A DNA stretch of 64,000 bases from Cyanophora paradoxa (Eukaryota > Glaucocystophyceae > Cyanophorales > Cyanophoraceae): positions 1 to 64,000 of the forward strand of contig QPMI01000022.1 of assembly GCA_004431415.1 (NCBI GenBank), written 5' to 3'. Numbering within the stretch: the first letter of the stretch is position 1; every line of letters starts with the position of its first letter. Both the position numbers and the translations under genes were made by a program. Of this stretch, positions 26,465 through 38,250 are shown one piece after another. The notes beneath the pieces are model-generated. The model ran no database searches. It was not told the origin of the DNA and was given only the letters and a program-made list of their open reading frames with translations.

Positions 26465-27989
26465 TGCAGCTGCGGAGTGCGTGGGCTGTGTGCTGTTTGG
26501 CGCTTTGTGCGTGGTACGAAGGTCGCTAGCGGGAGCTGCACGTTCGCCTGATGTCCGCCAAAGGATGTGCTTCGGTATCAACTGCAATGAAAGTTCTGCG
26601 CAGAGCTTGCTCGCTGAGGCCCACGAGCGCCGAGCCCGCTCGCTTCAGCGGCGACTGTACACTGTACCCCACAAGAGCGAGCTCGCTCGGCGGCGTTCCT
26701 TGCTGGCCATCCTCTTCGTCTTCTGTTCTCCTCCTCCAGTTCGTCTCAACCGATGCCAGCCTGCAGCCAGGCGTTCCTCGCACCCGTGGCGGCGCTCTCA
26801 ACTCCGCCGCGCGTGCCAGCCGCCGCTGTGCACGGACTCACAATCTGCGCTGTAGACGTTGCGGCCCGGCCTCGTCGGGCGCGGGCGGGCCCCAGCGTGA
26901 GCAGCGCATTCAGCGGCGAGAAGCTGCGGTTCCGCGCGACCGCGGCCAGAGCGCCTGAAGCGCCCAATGTCTTCCGTATCAGCTGCGAGGCTGCTGCAAG
27001 CGGTGCGTAGCCGGGTTGACGCCCCCGATGCGATTCTAGATCTGTGCGCTAACAGTAGCAGCCAGGCTCGGCAGCGTTGACGGGCACGACTGTCTGGATT
27101 CAGAAGGACGTCGGAATTAAGCCTCGTGCGCGGTTTGCTTCGGGCTTCGCGGGCTGTGAGTCGTGCTGACCGCGCCGCGCGCGCACGCGCACGCTCTGCA
27201 TGCGCATACGCTTGCAGGGTCCCGCGGCTGCCACCTCATCCACATGGAGCTGCTGAACGCGCTGCGCGACGATCTCAAGGGCATCAAGGTCGGCACGGCG
27301 CACTTCTTCCTCATGGTCCGACCCCCGCATGCACGAAGCGGCCGCGTCGACGTCGCACGCTGATCGCCCGCGCGCCGCAGCACACGAGCGCCTCGCTGAC
27401 GATCAACGAGAACGCGTCGCCGGACGTGCCCGTGGACATGGAGATGGCACTGAACCGAGTCGTGCCGGAGGTGCCCATCCTCGCTGCCCAGGCCCAGGCC
27501 CTCTTCCGTCGGCTTATGCGCCCCGCGCTCCAGTCCTGGCCCTACGACCACGCAGACGAGGGATCCGACGACATGCCGGGTACATGCGCCTCCTCCGCCC
27601 CCGGGCCGGGGGGCCCTCCCCTCCGGATCCCCCTTCTGCCCTGCTCTAGTTTTCCCAGCGTCGGGCGCCGCGCGCGCCCTGCGCCTATGCTTAGCCTGCA
27701 TGCAACTGACCCGCTGCGCTGCGAGCAGCGCACGTCAAGTCCGCGCTCGTCGGCAACTCGCTCAGCATCCCGATCAAGGACGGGAGGCTTCACATGGGTA
27801 CGCTTCTTCTGATCGATTGAGTTCACGTGGAAGGGTCTTCGTTCTCACACACCTTCGTTCGCGCGCAGGGATGTGGTGCGCGCGCGCGATACGCGTACCC
27901 CCTCGCTCTCCTTTTTGCGGACGGGCGAGCTGACTGAGCTCGCCCCCCCTCCCCCAGGCAGGGGATCTGGCTCTGCGAGCACAGGAACT
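26165..27989. repeat. Tandem segmental duplication, left copy (1.83 kb)
   Basis: Matches 29,168-30,993 almost base for base; I see only single-base length differences (GGCCCACG against GGCCCCACG; CGACCCCCGC against CGACCCCGC; AGCCGGGTTG against AGCCGGGGTTG). The unit carries the 5' part of the F-box gene, the divergent promoter and most of the YjbQ gene. Confidence 0.95.
26465..26966. promoter_or_regulatory. Divergent promoter region between F-box copy A and YjbQ copy A
   Basis: About 500 bp between head-to-head start codons with no credible coding. The same region is repeated at 29,468-29,970, so both duplicated gene pairs kept it. No TATA box is evident. Confidence 0.4.
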
Positions 27990-28036
27990 TCCCTGATGCA
28001 TATGCAGGTGTCCGCGCGGAGCGGCGGCCACATTAA
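26967..28036 (+). pseudogene. YjbQ/UPF0047 gene copy A, 3' end lost
   Basis: Same exons as the complete copy at 29,971-31,043, including the HTSASLTINENASPDV core, but the duplication breakpoint at 27,989 cuts the last exon after WLCEHRN. The frame then runs into unrelated sequence and stops at 28,034-28,036 after FPDAYAGVRAERRPH. The lost part is the final beta-strand of the fold (RRLCVTLTG in the complete copy), so the product is probably unstable. It could still be transcribed, because its promoter is intact. Confidence 0.7.
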
Positions 28037-29111
28037 ACGAACTACAGTCCCGTGGTAATGCAGGTGCAGTGTCCCGGCTGGATCAAATCGAGGCAGATCC
28101 CGAGCGCGGCTGGATCGGCGACTCTCTGTTCGAATATCAAATAGTACACACTCTACACGACATCTACGCCTACCGACGCGCGCCAGGCGGAAAGGGCCTA
28201 CGAGCTCCTGCTGATCCCAAGGCCCCCCCTAACCAGTTGCTGCCGCCGCGCTCCGCTGGAACCGCGGCGCCGGGCGCCGCGCTCCGCGCCCGGATAGCCG
28301 CACTCAAGGAGCGCACGCCGCGCGCCACGGAGCCGCCCGCCAGCGAGACCGCGCCCTGGGCGGCCACATCCAGAGAGGCGGGGCCGGCGGCGCCGAGGGC
28401 TGCCCGGCGGAAGATCTGATCCTGAGCGGCGTTTTCGTGAGCACTCAGGGCATAGATCCAGGCGGCGCGCAGCGACTCGGGCGAGGACGCACGGGCGCGG
28501 CCGCGGGACCGAGAATGCGCGGCGGTGTTCGACCCGCGGGCGCCCCGGCTGCCTGCGCGGGCCGTGAGCGTTCTCGTCGGAGTCCGTGCATCTCAGAAAG
28601 AGCTTCTGCGCGACAGGCGGCGGGCTGGTCCGCACCTGGCGCTCGGCGTTCGACTTCTCCCGAGGCCGGTCGCGGCGCAGGTGCGTGGGCGGCCGCGGAG
28701 ACACTAGCTACGAGAGCTCCGGAGATCTCCGACGACAGTGCCGCTCGCTGGACGCGTGCCGCCCTCGCGTGTCGGCCGCATGCGCGGGCTTGCCGCCGCC
28801 GGGGCGCTAGGCGAAGGCGCAGCTGTAGCTAGCTAGTGCTGAGCGCGCGGCTCTGCATCTCGCAGCGCTCCTAGCTAGTGGGCCTGCGACTTCGCCGCGC
28901 GGCTGCCGCCGTGCATGCACGTAGCCCTGTTCCGGGTTGCTAGCGCTAGCCTGCAGCAGGCCTAGCCGGGCTCACCCGGTTAACCCGGTTCCATGACGGT
29001 ACCCCCGGTGGGGATCGGACCGGTCGTCGACGAGGGAACGGACCGGGCTCTAGGATTTGCGGTGCCGGACCACTGCCGGTCGTCCGGAACACGTTCCGGA
29101 TCCGGTCGACG
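28037..29111. other. Spacer between the duplicated units, no clear gene
   Basis: Contains open frames typical of GC-rich DNA. One segment (28,078-28,170, +) reads DQIEADPERGWIGDSLFEYQ and looks more protein-like than its surroundings; it may be an exon or a relic of the gene that once lay right of the unit. AGCTAGC and CTAGCTAG words are frequent at 28,820-28,970. Confidence 0.3.
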
Positions 29112-29467
29112 CTACCGGCCGGATGTCGCCTTAAGCGCCTGATTTCCCCGGACTTGGGAATGCAATGCGGGCTCGTTGACGTGACGGAAGATCAGCTGCA
29201 GGATCTCGTCTGGGAGGCTGTTGATCGCGCATGCGCCATCGTTGACGTCGGCGCTTGCTTCGAATTCGAGTTGCGGTCCCGTCCGCGCCGCACGCTTCAC
29301 CGGCCGCGGAGGCTCGGCCTCTGCGGCGTCCTGCTGCTGGTCCTCATTGAGGCGCACGCTTCGACCACTCCGCAGCACGCGTTCATGATCACCCTGTCGC
29401 CGAGATAAAGAGATCGGCGCGGGAGGCAGGGGCAAGGACCAGGAGGTCGCACCGCAGGCTCGCTCAT
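29112..29467 (-). pseudogene. F-box gene copy B, 5' fragment
   Basis: Starts at the ATG 29,465-29,467 with the same MSEPA exon, intron and exon 2 as copy A. It is cut by the duplication breakpoint at about 29,168, inside the F-box after RHVNEP. The remaining frame adds 17 unrelated residues (ALHSQVRGNQALKATSG) and stops at 29,112. Half an F-box cannot be expected to bind Skp1. Confidence 0.7.
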
Positions 29468-30993
29468 TGCAGCTGCGGAGTGCGTGGGCTGTGTGCTGTT
29501 TGGCGCTTTGTGCGTGGTACGAAGGTCGCTAGCGGGAGCTGCACGTTCGCCTGATGTCCGCCAAAGGATGTGCTTCGGTATCAACTGCAATGAAAGTTCT
29601 GCGCAGAGCTTGCTCGCTGAGGCCCCACGAGCGCCGAGCCCGCTCGCTTCAGCGGCGACTGTACACTGTACCCCACAAGAGCGAGCTCGCTCGGCGGCGT
29701 TCCTTGCTGGCCATCCTCTTCGTCTTCTGTTCTCCTCCTCCAGTTCGTCTCAACCGATGCCAGCCTGCAGCCAGGCGTTCCTCGCACCCGTGGCGGCGCT
29801 CTCAACTCCGCCGCGCGTGCCAGCCGCCGCTGTGCACGGACTCACAATCTGCGCTGTAGACGTTGCGGCCCGGCCTCGTCGGGCGCGGGCGGGCCCCAGC
29901 GTGAGCAGCGCATTCAGCGGCGAGAAGCTGCGGTTCCGCGCGACCGCGGCCAGAGCGCCTGAAGCGCCCAATGTCTTCCGTATCAGCTGCGAGGCTGCTG
30001 CAAGCGGTGCGTAGCCGGGGTTGACGCCCCCGATGCGATTCTAGATCTGTGCGCTAACAGTAGCAGCCAGGCTCGGCAGCGTTGACGGGCACGACTGTCT
30101 GGATTCAGAAGGACGTCGGAATTAAGCCTCGTGCGCGGTTTGCTTCGGGCTTCGCGGGCTGTGAGTCGTGCTGACCGCGCCGCGCGCGCACGCGCACGCT
30201 CTGCATGCGCATACGCTTGCAGGGTCCCGCGGCTGCCACCTCATCCACATGGAGCTGCTGAACGCGCTGCGCGACGATCTCAAGGGCATCAAGGTCGGCA
30301 CGGCGCACTTCTTCCTCATGGTCCGACCCCGCATGCACGAAGCGGCCGCGTCGACGTCGCACGCTGATCGCCCGCGCGCCGCAGCACACGAGCGCCTCGC
30401 TGACGATCAACGAGAACGCGTCGCCGGACGTGCCCGTGGACATGGAGATGGCACTGAACCGAGTCGTGCCGGAGGTGCCCATCCTCGCTGCCCAGGCCCA
30501 GGCCCTCTTCCGTCGGCTTATGCGCCCCGCGCTCCAGTCCTGGCCCTACGACCACGCAGACGAGGGATCCGACGACATGCCGGGTACATGCGCCTCCTCC
30601 GCCCCCGGGCCGGGGGGCCCTCCCCTCCGGATCCCCCTTCTGCCCTGCTCTAGTTTTCCCAGCGTCGGGCGCCGCGCGCGCCCTGCGCCTATGCTTAGCC
30701 TGCATGCAACTGACCCGCTGCGCTGCGAGCAGCGCACGTCAAGTCCGCGCTCGTCGGCAACTCGCTCAGCATCCCGATCAAGGACGGGAGGCTTCACATG
30801 GGTACGCTTCTTCTGATCGATTGAGTTCACGTGGAAGGGTCTTCGTTCTCACACACCTTCGTTCGCGCGCAGGGATGTGGTGCGCGCGCGCGATACGCGT
30901 ACCCCCTCGCTCTCCTTTTTGCGGACGGGCGAGCTGACTGAGCTCGCCCCCCCTCCCCCAGGCAGGGGATCTGGCTCTGCGAGCACAGGAACT
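29168..30993. repeat. Tandem segmental duplication, right copy (1.83 kb)
   Basis: Second copy of 26,165-27,989, direct orientation, offset 3,003-3,004 bp. The breakpoints fall inside the F-box exon on the left and inside the last YjbQ exon on the right. Confidence 0.95.
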
Positions 30994-31043
30994 ACGGCGG
31001 CCCGAGGCGGCTGTGCGTCACTCTGACCGGCCTCCAGGCCTGA
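29971..31043 (+). CDS. YjbQ/UPF0047 family protein, complete eight-exon gene
   Basis: About 160 residues after splicing. Exons read by eye: 29,971-30,006; 30,067-30,130; 30,223-30,320; 30,385-30,474; 30,538-30,583; 30,733-30,801; 30,873-30,879 (7 nt); 30,962-31,043. The spliced frame follows the family order: TVWIQKDVGIKPRSRGCHLI, FFLMHTSASLTINENASPDV, NRVVPESWPYDHADEGSDDMP, AHVKSALVGNSLSIPI, GMWQGIWLCEHRN, RRLCVTLTG, TGA. The conserved His in HTSASL, the Asn-Glu-Asn and the EGSDDMPAH signature are all present. YjbQ proteins form compact trimers; the bacterial one has weak thiamine phosphate synthase activity, but the true role is unsettled. There is no clear targeting peptide; the first 25 residues are weakly hydrophobic and Ala-rich. 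Confidence 0.85.
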
Positions 31044-32580
31044 GGCCGCGGTCGGTGTCCACTGGGCCAGGTTAGCAGTCCCGGAACTTGTCTTGCGCAT
31101 GCGCGATTCGGCTTCTGTTTCGTCTAGAAACTCACTGCCCGCCCCCTGGCCCCAGATCTAGCTAGGCCTAGATGTGGCGCACCCTTCCGAAGGCGTTTAC
31201 AGGCCAGCTGTGAGCTGTGGCCTTTATAATTCGGCGCCCGTTGGCCCGCGGTCCCCGGGACCGCAGCCCAGGGCTCGCTCTCCCGGCCGCGCGGGGGCCC
31301 AGCTCGTGGGCGGGAGAGGAGGGGCGGGGGCTGTGGGTGTGTGTGGGCCTAGGGACCAGGGGGCCGGCCGGCGGGGGCCGGGCGTTCCAGCCTGGCTAGC
31401 GCTGCAGCTGACAATCATTGAATGCTAGCGGCTCGATCAGGCCTAGGGGCCGGGGGCCCGGCGGGGCTATCCAGGCTGCCCGGGCGCGGCCGCCAGCCGC
31501 GCGCGGGCGCGCGGCCCAGGCCCACCTAAAGCTATAGGCCGCTAGGCAGCGCTCAGCTGCCGCAGTGCAGCTAAAGCTGTACTACGGTAGGCCGCTACGC
31601 TGCCGCTACTAGTGGCGCTGCAGCTGTGGGCGCCCCGCCCGGCGCCGGCGCGCCGGCCCCCTTCTATATATATATAGCTAGCGCTGCTCAGCCCTGCTGC
31701 GTTACCCCGCCGGCCTCGGGCCCCGGGCAGGCTGCTGGCAGCCTGCTGCTCATCATGGCATCAGGCTCATGATCATGATCAACCCCGGGCCCGAGGCCTG
31801 CTCTGCTGCGCATGCTCAGCGGCTGCGGAATTTCTGCGATCGGAGCTCTTGGAGATTGTCGTTTCCCCCCCTCTCGGAGTCACGGGCAACTTAACGTCCG
31901 CTTCGAACTTGGTCGCGCTCGCAAGCTTAAGCTTCTCCGCAAGTCCGATTCGAAAAATTCGGCTTGCACGGTTAACGTTGCACCGTGGCACGTGCAAAGA
32001 AACCGGTACTCCCGCGAAGAAGCTGCATGCGTCTGTAGGCGAGCGCGTCGGAGCGCCTACTATCGATATCATCGTTTTACAGCAGCAGCAGCACCTACAG
32101 CTGTGCGCGGAGGTGATCCTGCCGGCGAGATCGACGCGCACGCGAAAGTTTGTCCGCACTTACCAACTGCCGCAACGCTGCCGCCGGTGGCTTCGGCGAG
32201 TAGACTTGGCGCTCCACACTGTGACACGCGTGTGATCGCAGCAGCAGATCGGCGTGGCACCGTTAGAATTCCTCAGCGGGCACATCAATTGCAGCCTGCA
32301 TCATGGGCTGCATGCCTTGAAGGCCACTACATTGGTGCCCATCCGTCCAACCGACCGGCCCGAGCTTGCGCCGCTTCCCGCGCAAGCTGTCTCTTCCTCG
32401 AAGTTCTCCGTCGACAGTACCGTGGGCCGGGCTAGCGTCGGCCGCTGTTCAGCCGCTGAGCAGCGCCAGCTGCAGGCCTGCTAGGCTCAGCGCCATGTCG
32501 GGGTGCACTAGTTCTTGCCGCGCACCTTCTCTCTCATTCGTCTCTCGCTTCGTGAAGCTGAGCGTTCTCGGTGCAGGCCG
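31044..32580. other. Intergenic, nothing recognised
   Basis: GC-rich with many CTAGC and TATATA words (CTATATATATATATAGCTAGC at about 31,663). An open frame at 31,812-32,435 has no protein-like composition and lacks splice support. This is probably the promoter region of the following gene. Confidence 0.35.
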
Positions 32581-33668
32581 ATGACCTGGTTGGGCCCTCC
32601 GGCGGCGCGACCTGACGGCCATGTGCATGGTCATGGCCAGCGACAGCGCGATGAGAGCTGGACGTTGCCGAACCGCGAGTACGACATCGATGCGGCTTTC
32701 CACTTGCTGGCCCGCCGTCCCCGGCACCAGCCGTATGGATTCGCGGGGCGAGCGCTGGAAATGCAGATGCAGCCGCCGCCGCACATCCCGCAACCACAGC
32801 CGCCGCCGCAGGACCCCAGCCACCTCTGGCAGATGTGGTCGCTGCAATCCGATCGGCCGCAAAGCGCCAGCTCGAGCCCGTCCGTCGGAAGCTACGGCGC
32901 CGGCCGCGCGGGCGGCGCGAGCGCGAGCGCCAGCGCGAGCGCGATCTATTTCGAGGGGTTCCCAGTCGGGCACCTGCAGCGGGCGTCGATGTGGCCGCGC
33001 GAGGACGCCGCGGCCCCCTTCGTCTGGCCGCCCGCCGCGGCATCGTCGTCGCATCCGCCGGCGCGGCCGGCCGGGGCCGGCCCCGCGGCGAGCTCGAGCT
33101 CGCGGCCGGGGGGAAAGAAGGCGGCGCGGCCCGTGTGGTCCCCAGCGGCCGACGACCCCATCCTCGTCATGACCAGCGTCCCGCCCCTCGTCGTGGGCCC
33201 TCCGGGCCCTCCGTCCGCCAGGCGGCGCTCGGCCCCCTCGGCCTCCTCGGCCGCGGCCCGCCGCGCCGCGCCGCAGGGCGCCCCCAAGCCTCAGAAGAGG
33301 GCCCGCGAGGGCGGCGCAGACGGCCGGGACCGGGTACGCGTTCTTCCCGTTTAAGCTCGACCGCCCCGGCCCCGCTGAGCGGCGCGCAGGCGCAGGCGCA
33401 GGCGCCGGAGTCGTCTCCGGCGGGGCGGGCCGGGCCCGACCCCTCCGAGCGGAAATGCGACCCGATTTCCATGCTTGGAAGCCTGCTCCCGCTCACCCAG
33501 GGGCCGCCGCCCCCGCAGAGCATGCCGTTTCTTCCCCCCGCCCCCGCCCCCTCCCCGCCCCCGCCCCCGGCGCATCCGTCCTCCGAAGGTCCCTCCCCCC
33601 GGCGGCACTCCGACCCCGCGGCTCCACCCCCCGCCTTTCCTTTCCCTGGGCTCTTGAGCTTCCCGTGA
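32581..33668 (+). CDS. Ala/Pro/Ser-rich hypothetical protein, two exons
   Basis: Not recognised. From the ATG at 32,581 the frame reads MTWLGPPAARPDGHVHGHG, then REYDIDAAFHLLARRPRHQPYGF, a Pro/Gln-rich stretch, an Ala/Ser repeat, and PVWSPAADDPILVMTSVPPLVVG. Exon 1 ends at 33,331 before GTACGCGTTC; the intron closes with GCGCAG at 33,391; exon 2 continues in phase (AQAQAPESSPAGRAGPDPSE ... PRRHSDPAAPPP) to a TGA at 33,666-33,668. Mostly disordered, with a short basic patch (KPQKRAREG) that could serve as a nuclear signal. Other frames are open too, as is usual at this GC content. The existence of the gene rests on the in-phase splice and the HLL/VWSP segments. Confidence 0.4.
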
Positions 33669-34202
33669 CGTCACCCTCCGGTCCGGCTTTTGGAGGCCCC
33701 CTGCTGGTTTTTGGGCCAGCCCGGCCCTCAGCACGCGGCGTGCCGCCTGTAAAGCGCACGTCCGGCACGGCGCACGAAATTGAGATCCCCTTTTCGCAGT
33801 CCAGGGCGAATCCCTGAGATTGGTTTTGGGCGTTTATCCTTAGGCGGATGCAGAGATCCGAGTCAGGCTTAGGATTACCAGGCTAGTTTCACAGCAACGC
33901 ACTAGAACAGTTCGAATTCGAATTCTTTAATTCCACGCCACATAATCTCTTAGATAAGATAACCGGTACGTATATGTGGTTGTACCAGTGCTCATTCTGC
34001 TACAAATTAATTTATACCCTACTTAGTTAAGTGTATACGTACTGCGCAGCTGGTACCGGTAGACTCTGAGAGCCACACCGCTCCTTGCTGTGTTTGTGCG
34101 AAGAGTATAGTACATCGATATCCTGATCATTAAACACTGATACAGAACGATCTAGAGCTCGTTCGAACAACGCCATGCGCGGCCCTGCCAGGCTGGGCCG
34201 CT
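33669..34202. other. Intergenic between convergent genes
   Basis: AT-richer stretch (33,880-34,140) with no gene seen; it separates the 3' ends of the upstream + gene and the K+ channel gene. Confidence 0.4.
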
Positions 34203-37200
34203 CTAGGCTGCGCTAGGCCAGATGTGCTTTCTTCTTCTTCGTGGGATGGGACGCGGCGCGGGGCACTGCGCGGCGCGCGCGCGAGCCCGCGGCTCGGCTC
34301 GGGCACAAAAAGGAGGGGGAGGGGGTCTACGGACGCACCGACGAAGGGCTGGATGTTGGGGCCGGGTACGGCTTTCGGGTCGTAGCTCGGGTTGACGGCG
34401 GGCGGCGCCGGCTTGACCTCGGTCCGGTACCTGCGCACCCCCCACTCGCAAATCGATCCGGCATTCGCAAATTGATCCGGGGCCGCACTCGAGGTTGGAC
34501 ACCGCCCAGCGGGCGTTGGCGAGCCGGTCCTGCTGCAGTAGGATGACCCGCAGCTGCGCGCGAAGCGAAGGGAGCCGCTGTGAGCGGCGGAGGCGGCGGT
34601 GGCGGAGCGCCGAGGGAAGGGGCGCCCGCTTCCCACCTGGCTCCGTATCTCTGAGTAGTCCGAGCGCTCGTGGAGGTTGAACCTGCGCGGGGGAGAAAAA
34701 AGCGCCTCGCGGGGGGTACGTCGGAAAGCACGCGGGGGGTACGCGCCTTCGCAGGAGGTCGTCCAGGTCGGCCATCTTCCCCAGGAGCGGGTCCTGTACC
34801 CCCCGACCATCAGAGATGAAAGCGAGGAGGGGGGGGGTACGGGAGCGCACGAAGGAGGCGTAGTACCCGTATGGGGGCTCCCCCTCCACCATCTCGAGAT
34901 GCTTCTTCACGCTGAAGCAGCGCTCGAGGTACCCCTGGAGGGGGGAAGAAAGAACGTCGGCGTCGGCCTCCTCATCTCTACGGCGGCCCAGTACGAGTCT
35001 AGTCTAGGCGGCTCAGCTAAGGGCGGCTCTAGACTAGTACTCTAGGAATGAGCGGCGGTCGGGCCCCCGCCAGCCGAATACGACTCTTTTTAAAGTAAGG
35101 AGCGGCTCTGGTCTAGTCTCTCGATTCGAAGGGCGGCTCTGGTCTAGAACTCTAGGGAGAATCCAAGGGCGAATCTCATGGCGGCTCTAGCCTAGTCTCC
35201 CGGCGGCCCCATAGCGAAGGGCGGTTCTACTCTAGTGTTATTCTAGGAAGGAGCGGCGCACCAAGGCAAAGGGCGGAGCTTAAGGGCGGCTCTAGTCTAG
35301 TCGAATCTAACGCCCTAACGCCCGCAAGGAAGGAGCAAACAAGCCTCGCTCCAGTCTAGTATTATTCTAGGAAGCTTTAAGGAGTGGGGCGCGCTCGCCT
35401 CGAGGGGCGCGCTCGCCTCGAGGGGCCCTCGCCTCGAGGGGAGCTCTACTATTAGGGGAGCTCTACTCTAGGGGGAGCTTTTATTCTAGGAGCTCTGCTC
35501 TAGTCTGGGAAGGAGCAAGCGCGCTCGCCTCGAGGGGCCCGCGCCAGTCGAAGACGACGGCGAGCAGCTCGCTCCAGAGCTCCGCGAAGAGCACCCCGGG
35601 CATCGCCTGCGGGGGGGGCGGGGGGGCAGAGGGGGCGGGGGCAGAGGGGGCGGAGACCGAGTCAGAGTCGGATTGGCGAGGGAGGCTCGCTTCGGGGCGG
35701 GGGCGGGGGCGGGGCTCGCTCGGTCAGATGGGAGGAGGGGCGAAGGGGCGCGAGATGGGAGCCAGCGCTCGAGGACTTGCTCGAGGAACTAGCCTCTAGC
35801 TCGGTTCTTCTGGGTTGGCGCAGCCCTCTAGAAAGTTTCTTCTAGTTCTAGTTTGCCTCTTTCTAGTTCCGGGGGCGCGGCGCGGCGCGCGCTCGGTCGC
35901 GAGTTCTCGAAGCTCGGTCCTCCATCTAGCTTCAAGCTCGGTCCCCTATCTAGGTTGGCGCGGTTTCCTGTTCGTTCTAGTTCGTTTGTTTCTAGTCCCC
36001 GGCGCGTCCCTCGGCCCGGGGGCGGGCGGGCGCACGGGGCAGTCGGCGTAGAGGCCGTAGTAGCGGAGGACGACGGCGAGGACCGTCTCCGGCGCCACGT
36101 CCGCGTCCCCCTTCAGCAGCGCGACCTGCGGGGGGGGGGGGGGGGGGGGGAGGAAGTTAGGGGAGGGGGTAGGGGAGGGGGGTAGGGGATAGGGGATGCC
36201 TGCTTGCGGCGGCGCGTGTTGCGCGCGTAGTTCTGCTGCCCCTTGAGCTCGTGCTGCGGGCGCGGGGTCAGGTCAGGCAGGTCCGGGTACGCGAGGGAGG
36301 GGGGGGGGGGGGGGGGGGAAGAGTGTTGGAGCGGGCGGCCCAACTTGAACTCTAAGAAGTTCTCGGCTCGGCACAGGGGGGCGCACCATCTTGAACTTGC
36401 CCCCGCCGCCGCCGCCGAGCATGGACTCCACCGGCAGGTTCGTGTTCACCTCCGTCACTGGGGCGCCTCTCCCTCAGCGAGGCGCGGGGGCGGGGCGGGG
36501 GCGGAGCTCAAGGCAACGGCTTTCTTTTGGCTTCACTGGGGGCGCCCCTTCCTCAGGGGGCGGAGCGAAGGCGGAGGGCGCGGCGCCGCTCGTCGCTCCA
36601 GAGGCTGAAACGAAGCCCCAAAGCAGCTAGCTTTCTAGCAGCCTTCTTCTAGTCGAGGCCGGGCGGGGGCGGGGGCCGGGCCGGGGGGCGGGGCGGGGGC
36701 GCACGGTCGATGAGGCGGACGGAGCGCGGGGCCATCGCGTTGGCCAGTAGCACGGCTGCCGGCGCGGGGCGGGGTGCGTCAGGGAGGAGGGCGGGGCGGG
36801 GCGAGCGGGCGGGGCGGATCTAGGCTAGAGAAGATAGATAGGATATGACTTCATCCATTTCGCCTAGATCGCTTGCTGGCACGGATTCCTGGGGATCAGC
36901 TGGAGGACGAAGAAGCGGGGCGTGGTTAGCTTAGGCGTGGTTCTATGTCAGCTTTGACATCCGTAGTGTGAAGGCCTCAAGAGCTCAGACGCAGTGAGGT
37001 GACCGGGACTGGAGATATCAGACGTAGTTTTGGAGATCTCAGACCTAGTTGTAGGTCCAGGGCAGGGCGGCCCGTGCAGGACTAAGGGGGGCGGACGGGG
37101 CGCACGGTCGTCGGCGAGGGAGCCCTGGCGCAGCGCGGCGTTCATGGGCGAGTGGTGCGCTGCCATCCGCTCCATGCACGCCCGCTCCCGCGCGCGCTGA

Positions 37201-38218
37201 AGGAAAGAGGAGTAGATAAGATAGGAGGCGGAGGCTGGGGCGGCGCCTCTCGATAGACGAGAGGGAGGAAAGGGGGATAGATAGATAAGGGGCGGGGATG
37301 GGGGCGGCGGTGCCTTGCCTTTCGCTGGAGCTCCTTCTTGCGGACGGAGAGGCCCTTCTGCATGCCGTCCGCCGCGAGGATCTTCTCCACCGTCTTCGCG
37401 CTCAGCATGCCTGCCGGAGTGGGATGAGGAGGAGGAGAAGGAGGGGCCGTGAGCGAGCGTCGCGGGCTCGCGCCTACTCTTCTGCTACTACTACTCTTCT
37501 ACTAGTAGAAGGAGCAGCGGCCGTAGCTACTCTCTCTCTACTCTACTCCTCTCTGCTCCACTCTTCTACTACTCCGCTCCTCTTCTCTCTCTCTCTCTTC
37601 TGCGCTACGCCACGCACCGAGCATCCCGATGCCGAGGGAGGCGACGAAGATGGCGAGGGCGCGGCCCCACGTCGACTTCGTCACCAGGTCGCCGTACCCT
37701 GGCGGGTGGGGGGGTTCAGAGAAGGGGGTAGCGGGGGAGGGAGGGGAGGGGAGGGGGGGGGGAGGGGGATGTCCGCCCGCACCGACGGTCGTGGCTGCGC
37801 GGCGCAGAACGACCCGTCAGATTCGGAGGGGGTGGGGGGGTAGGTGCGTGACTCACCGGTGACGAAGACGAACCAAAGGGCGCCCCAGACAGTCTCGAAC
37901 CCGGGGCTCGCGTACTGCTCGTGCGTCTTGATCGAGAGTGCCTGCGGGGCGGGAGAAAGGGGAGGGCTCAGGGCGGGCGGGGGCGACGGGGAGATAGGGC
38001 GGGGCGGGGTGCGCCGGGTACGCACCGCGAGGAGAACCAGGACGAACATAAAGACGGCAAGGGAAAGGCTGCGGGCTCAGAGTAAGAAGAAAGAAGGAGA
38101 AGGAGAACAAGAGGGGGGTACGGCGCACAAGGGGCGGTCGGCGACGACGAGGGCGACGCGGCGGTTGCGGGAGACGCGGTAGTACATCCGCATGACGCGC
38201 GTCACCTGAGGGGAGGTT

Positions 38219-38250
<32 letters not shown>

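Noticed and set aside
31812-32435. 207-codon open frame between the YjbQ and Ala/Pro-rich genes
   Set aside because: No domain, no credible splice sites, composition not protein-like, and competing open frames over the same bases.
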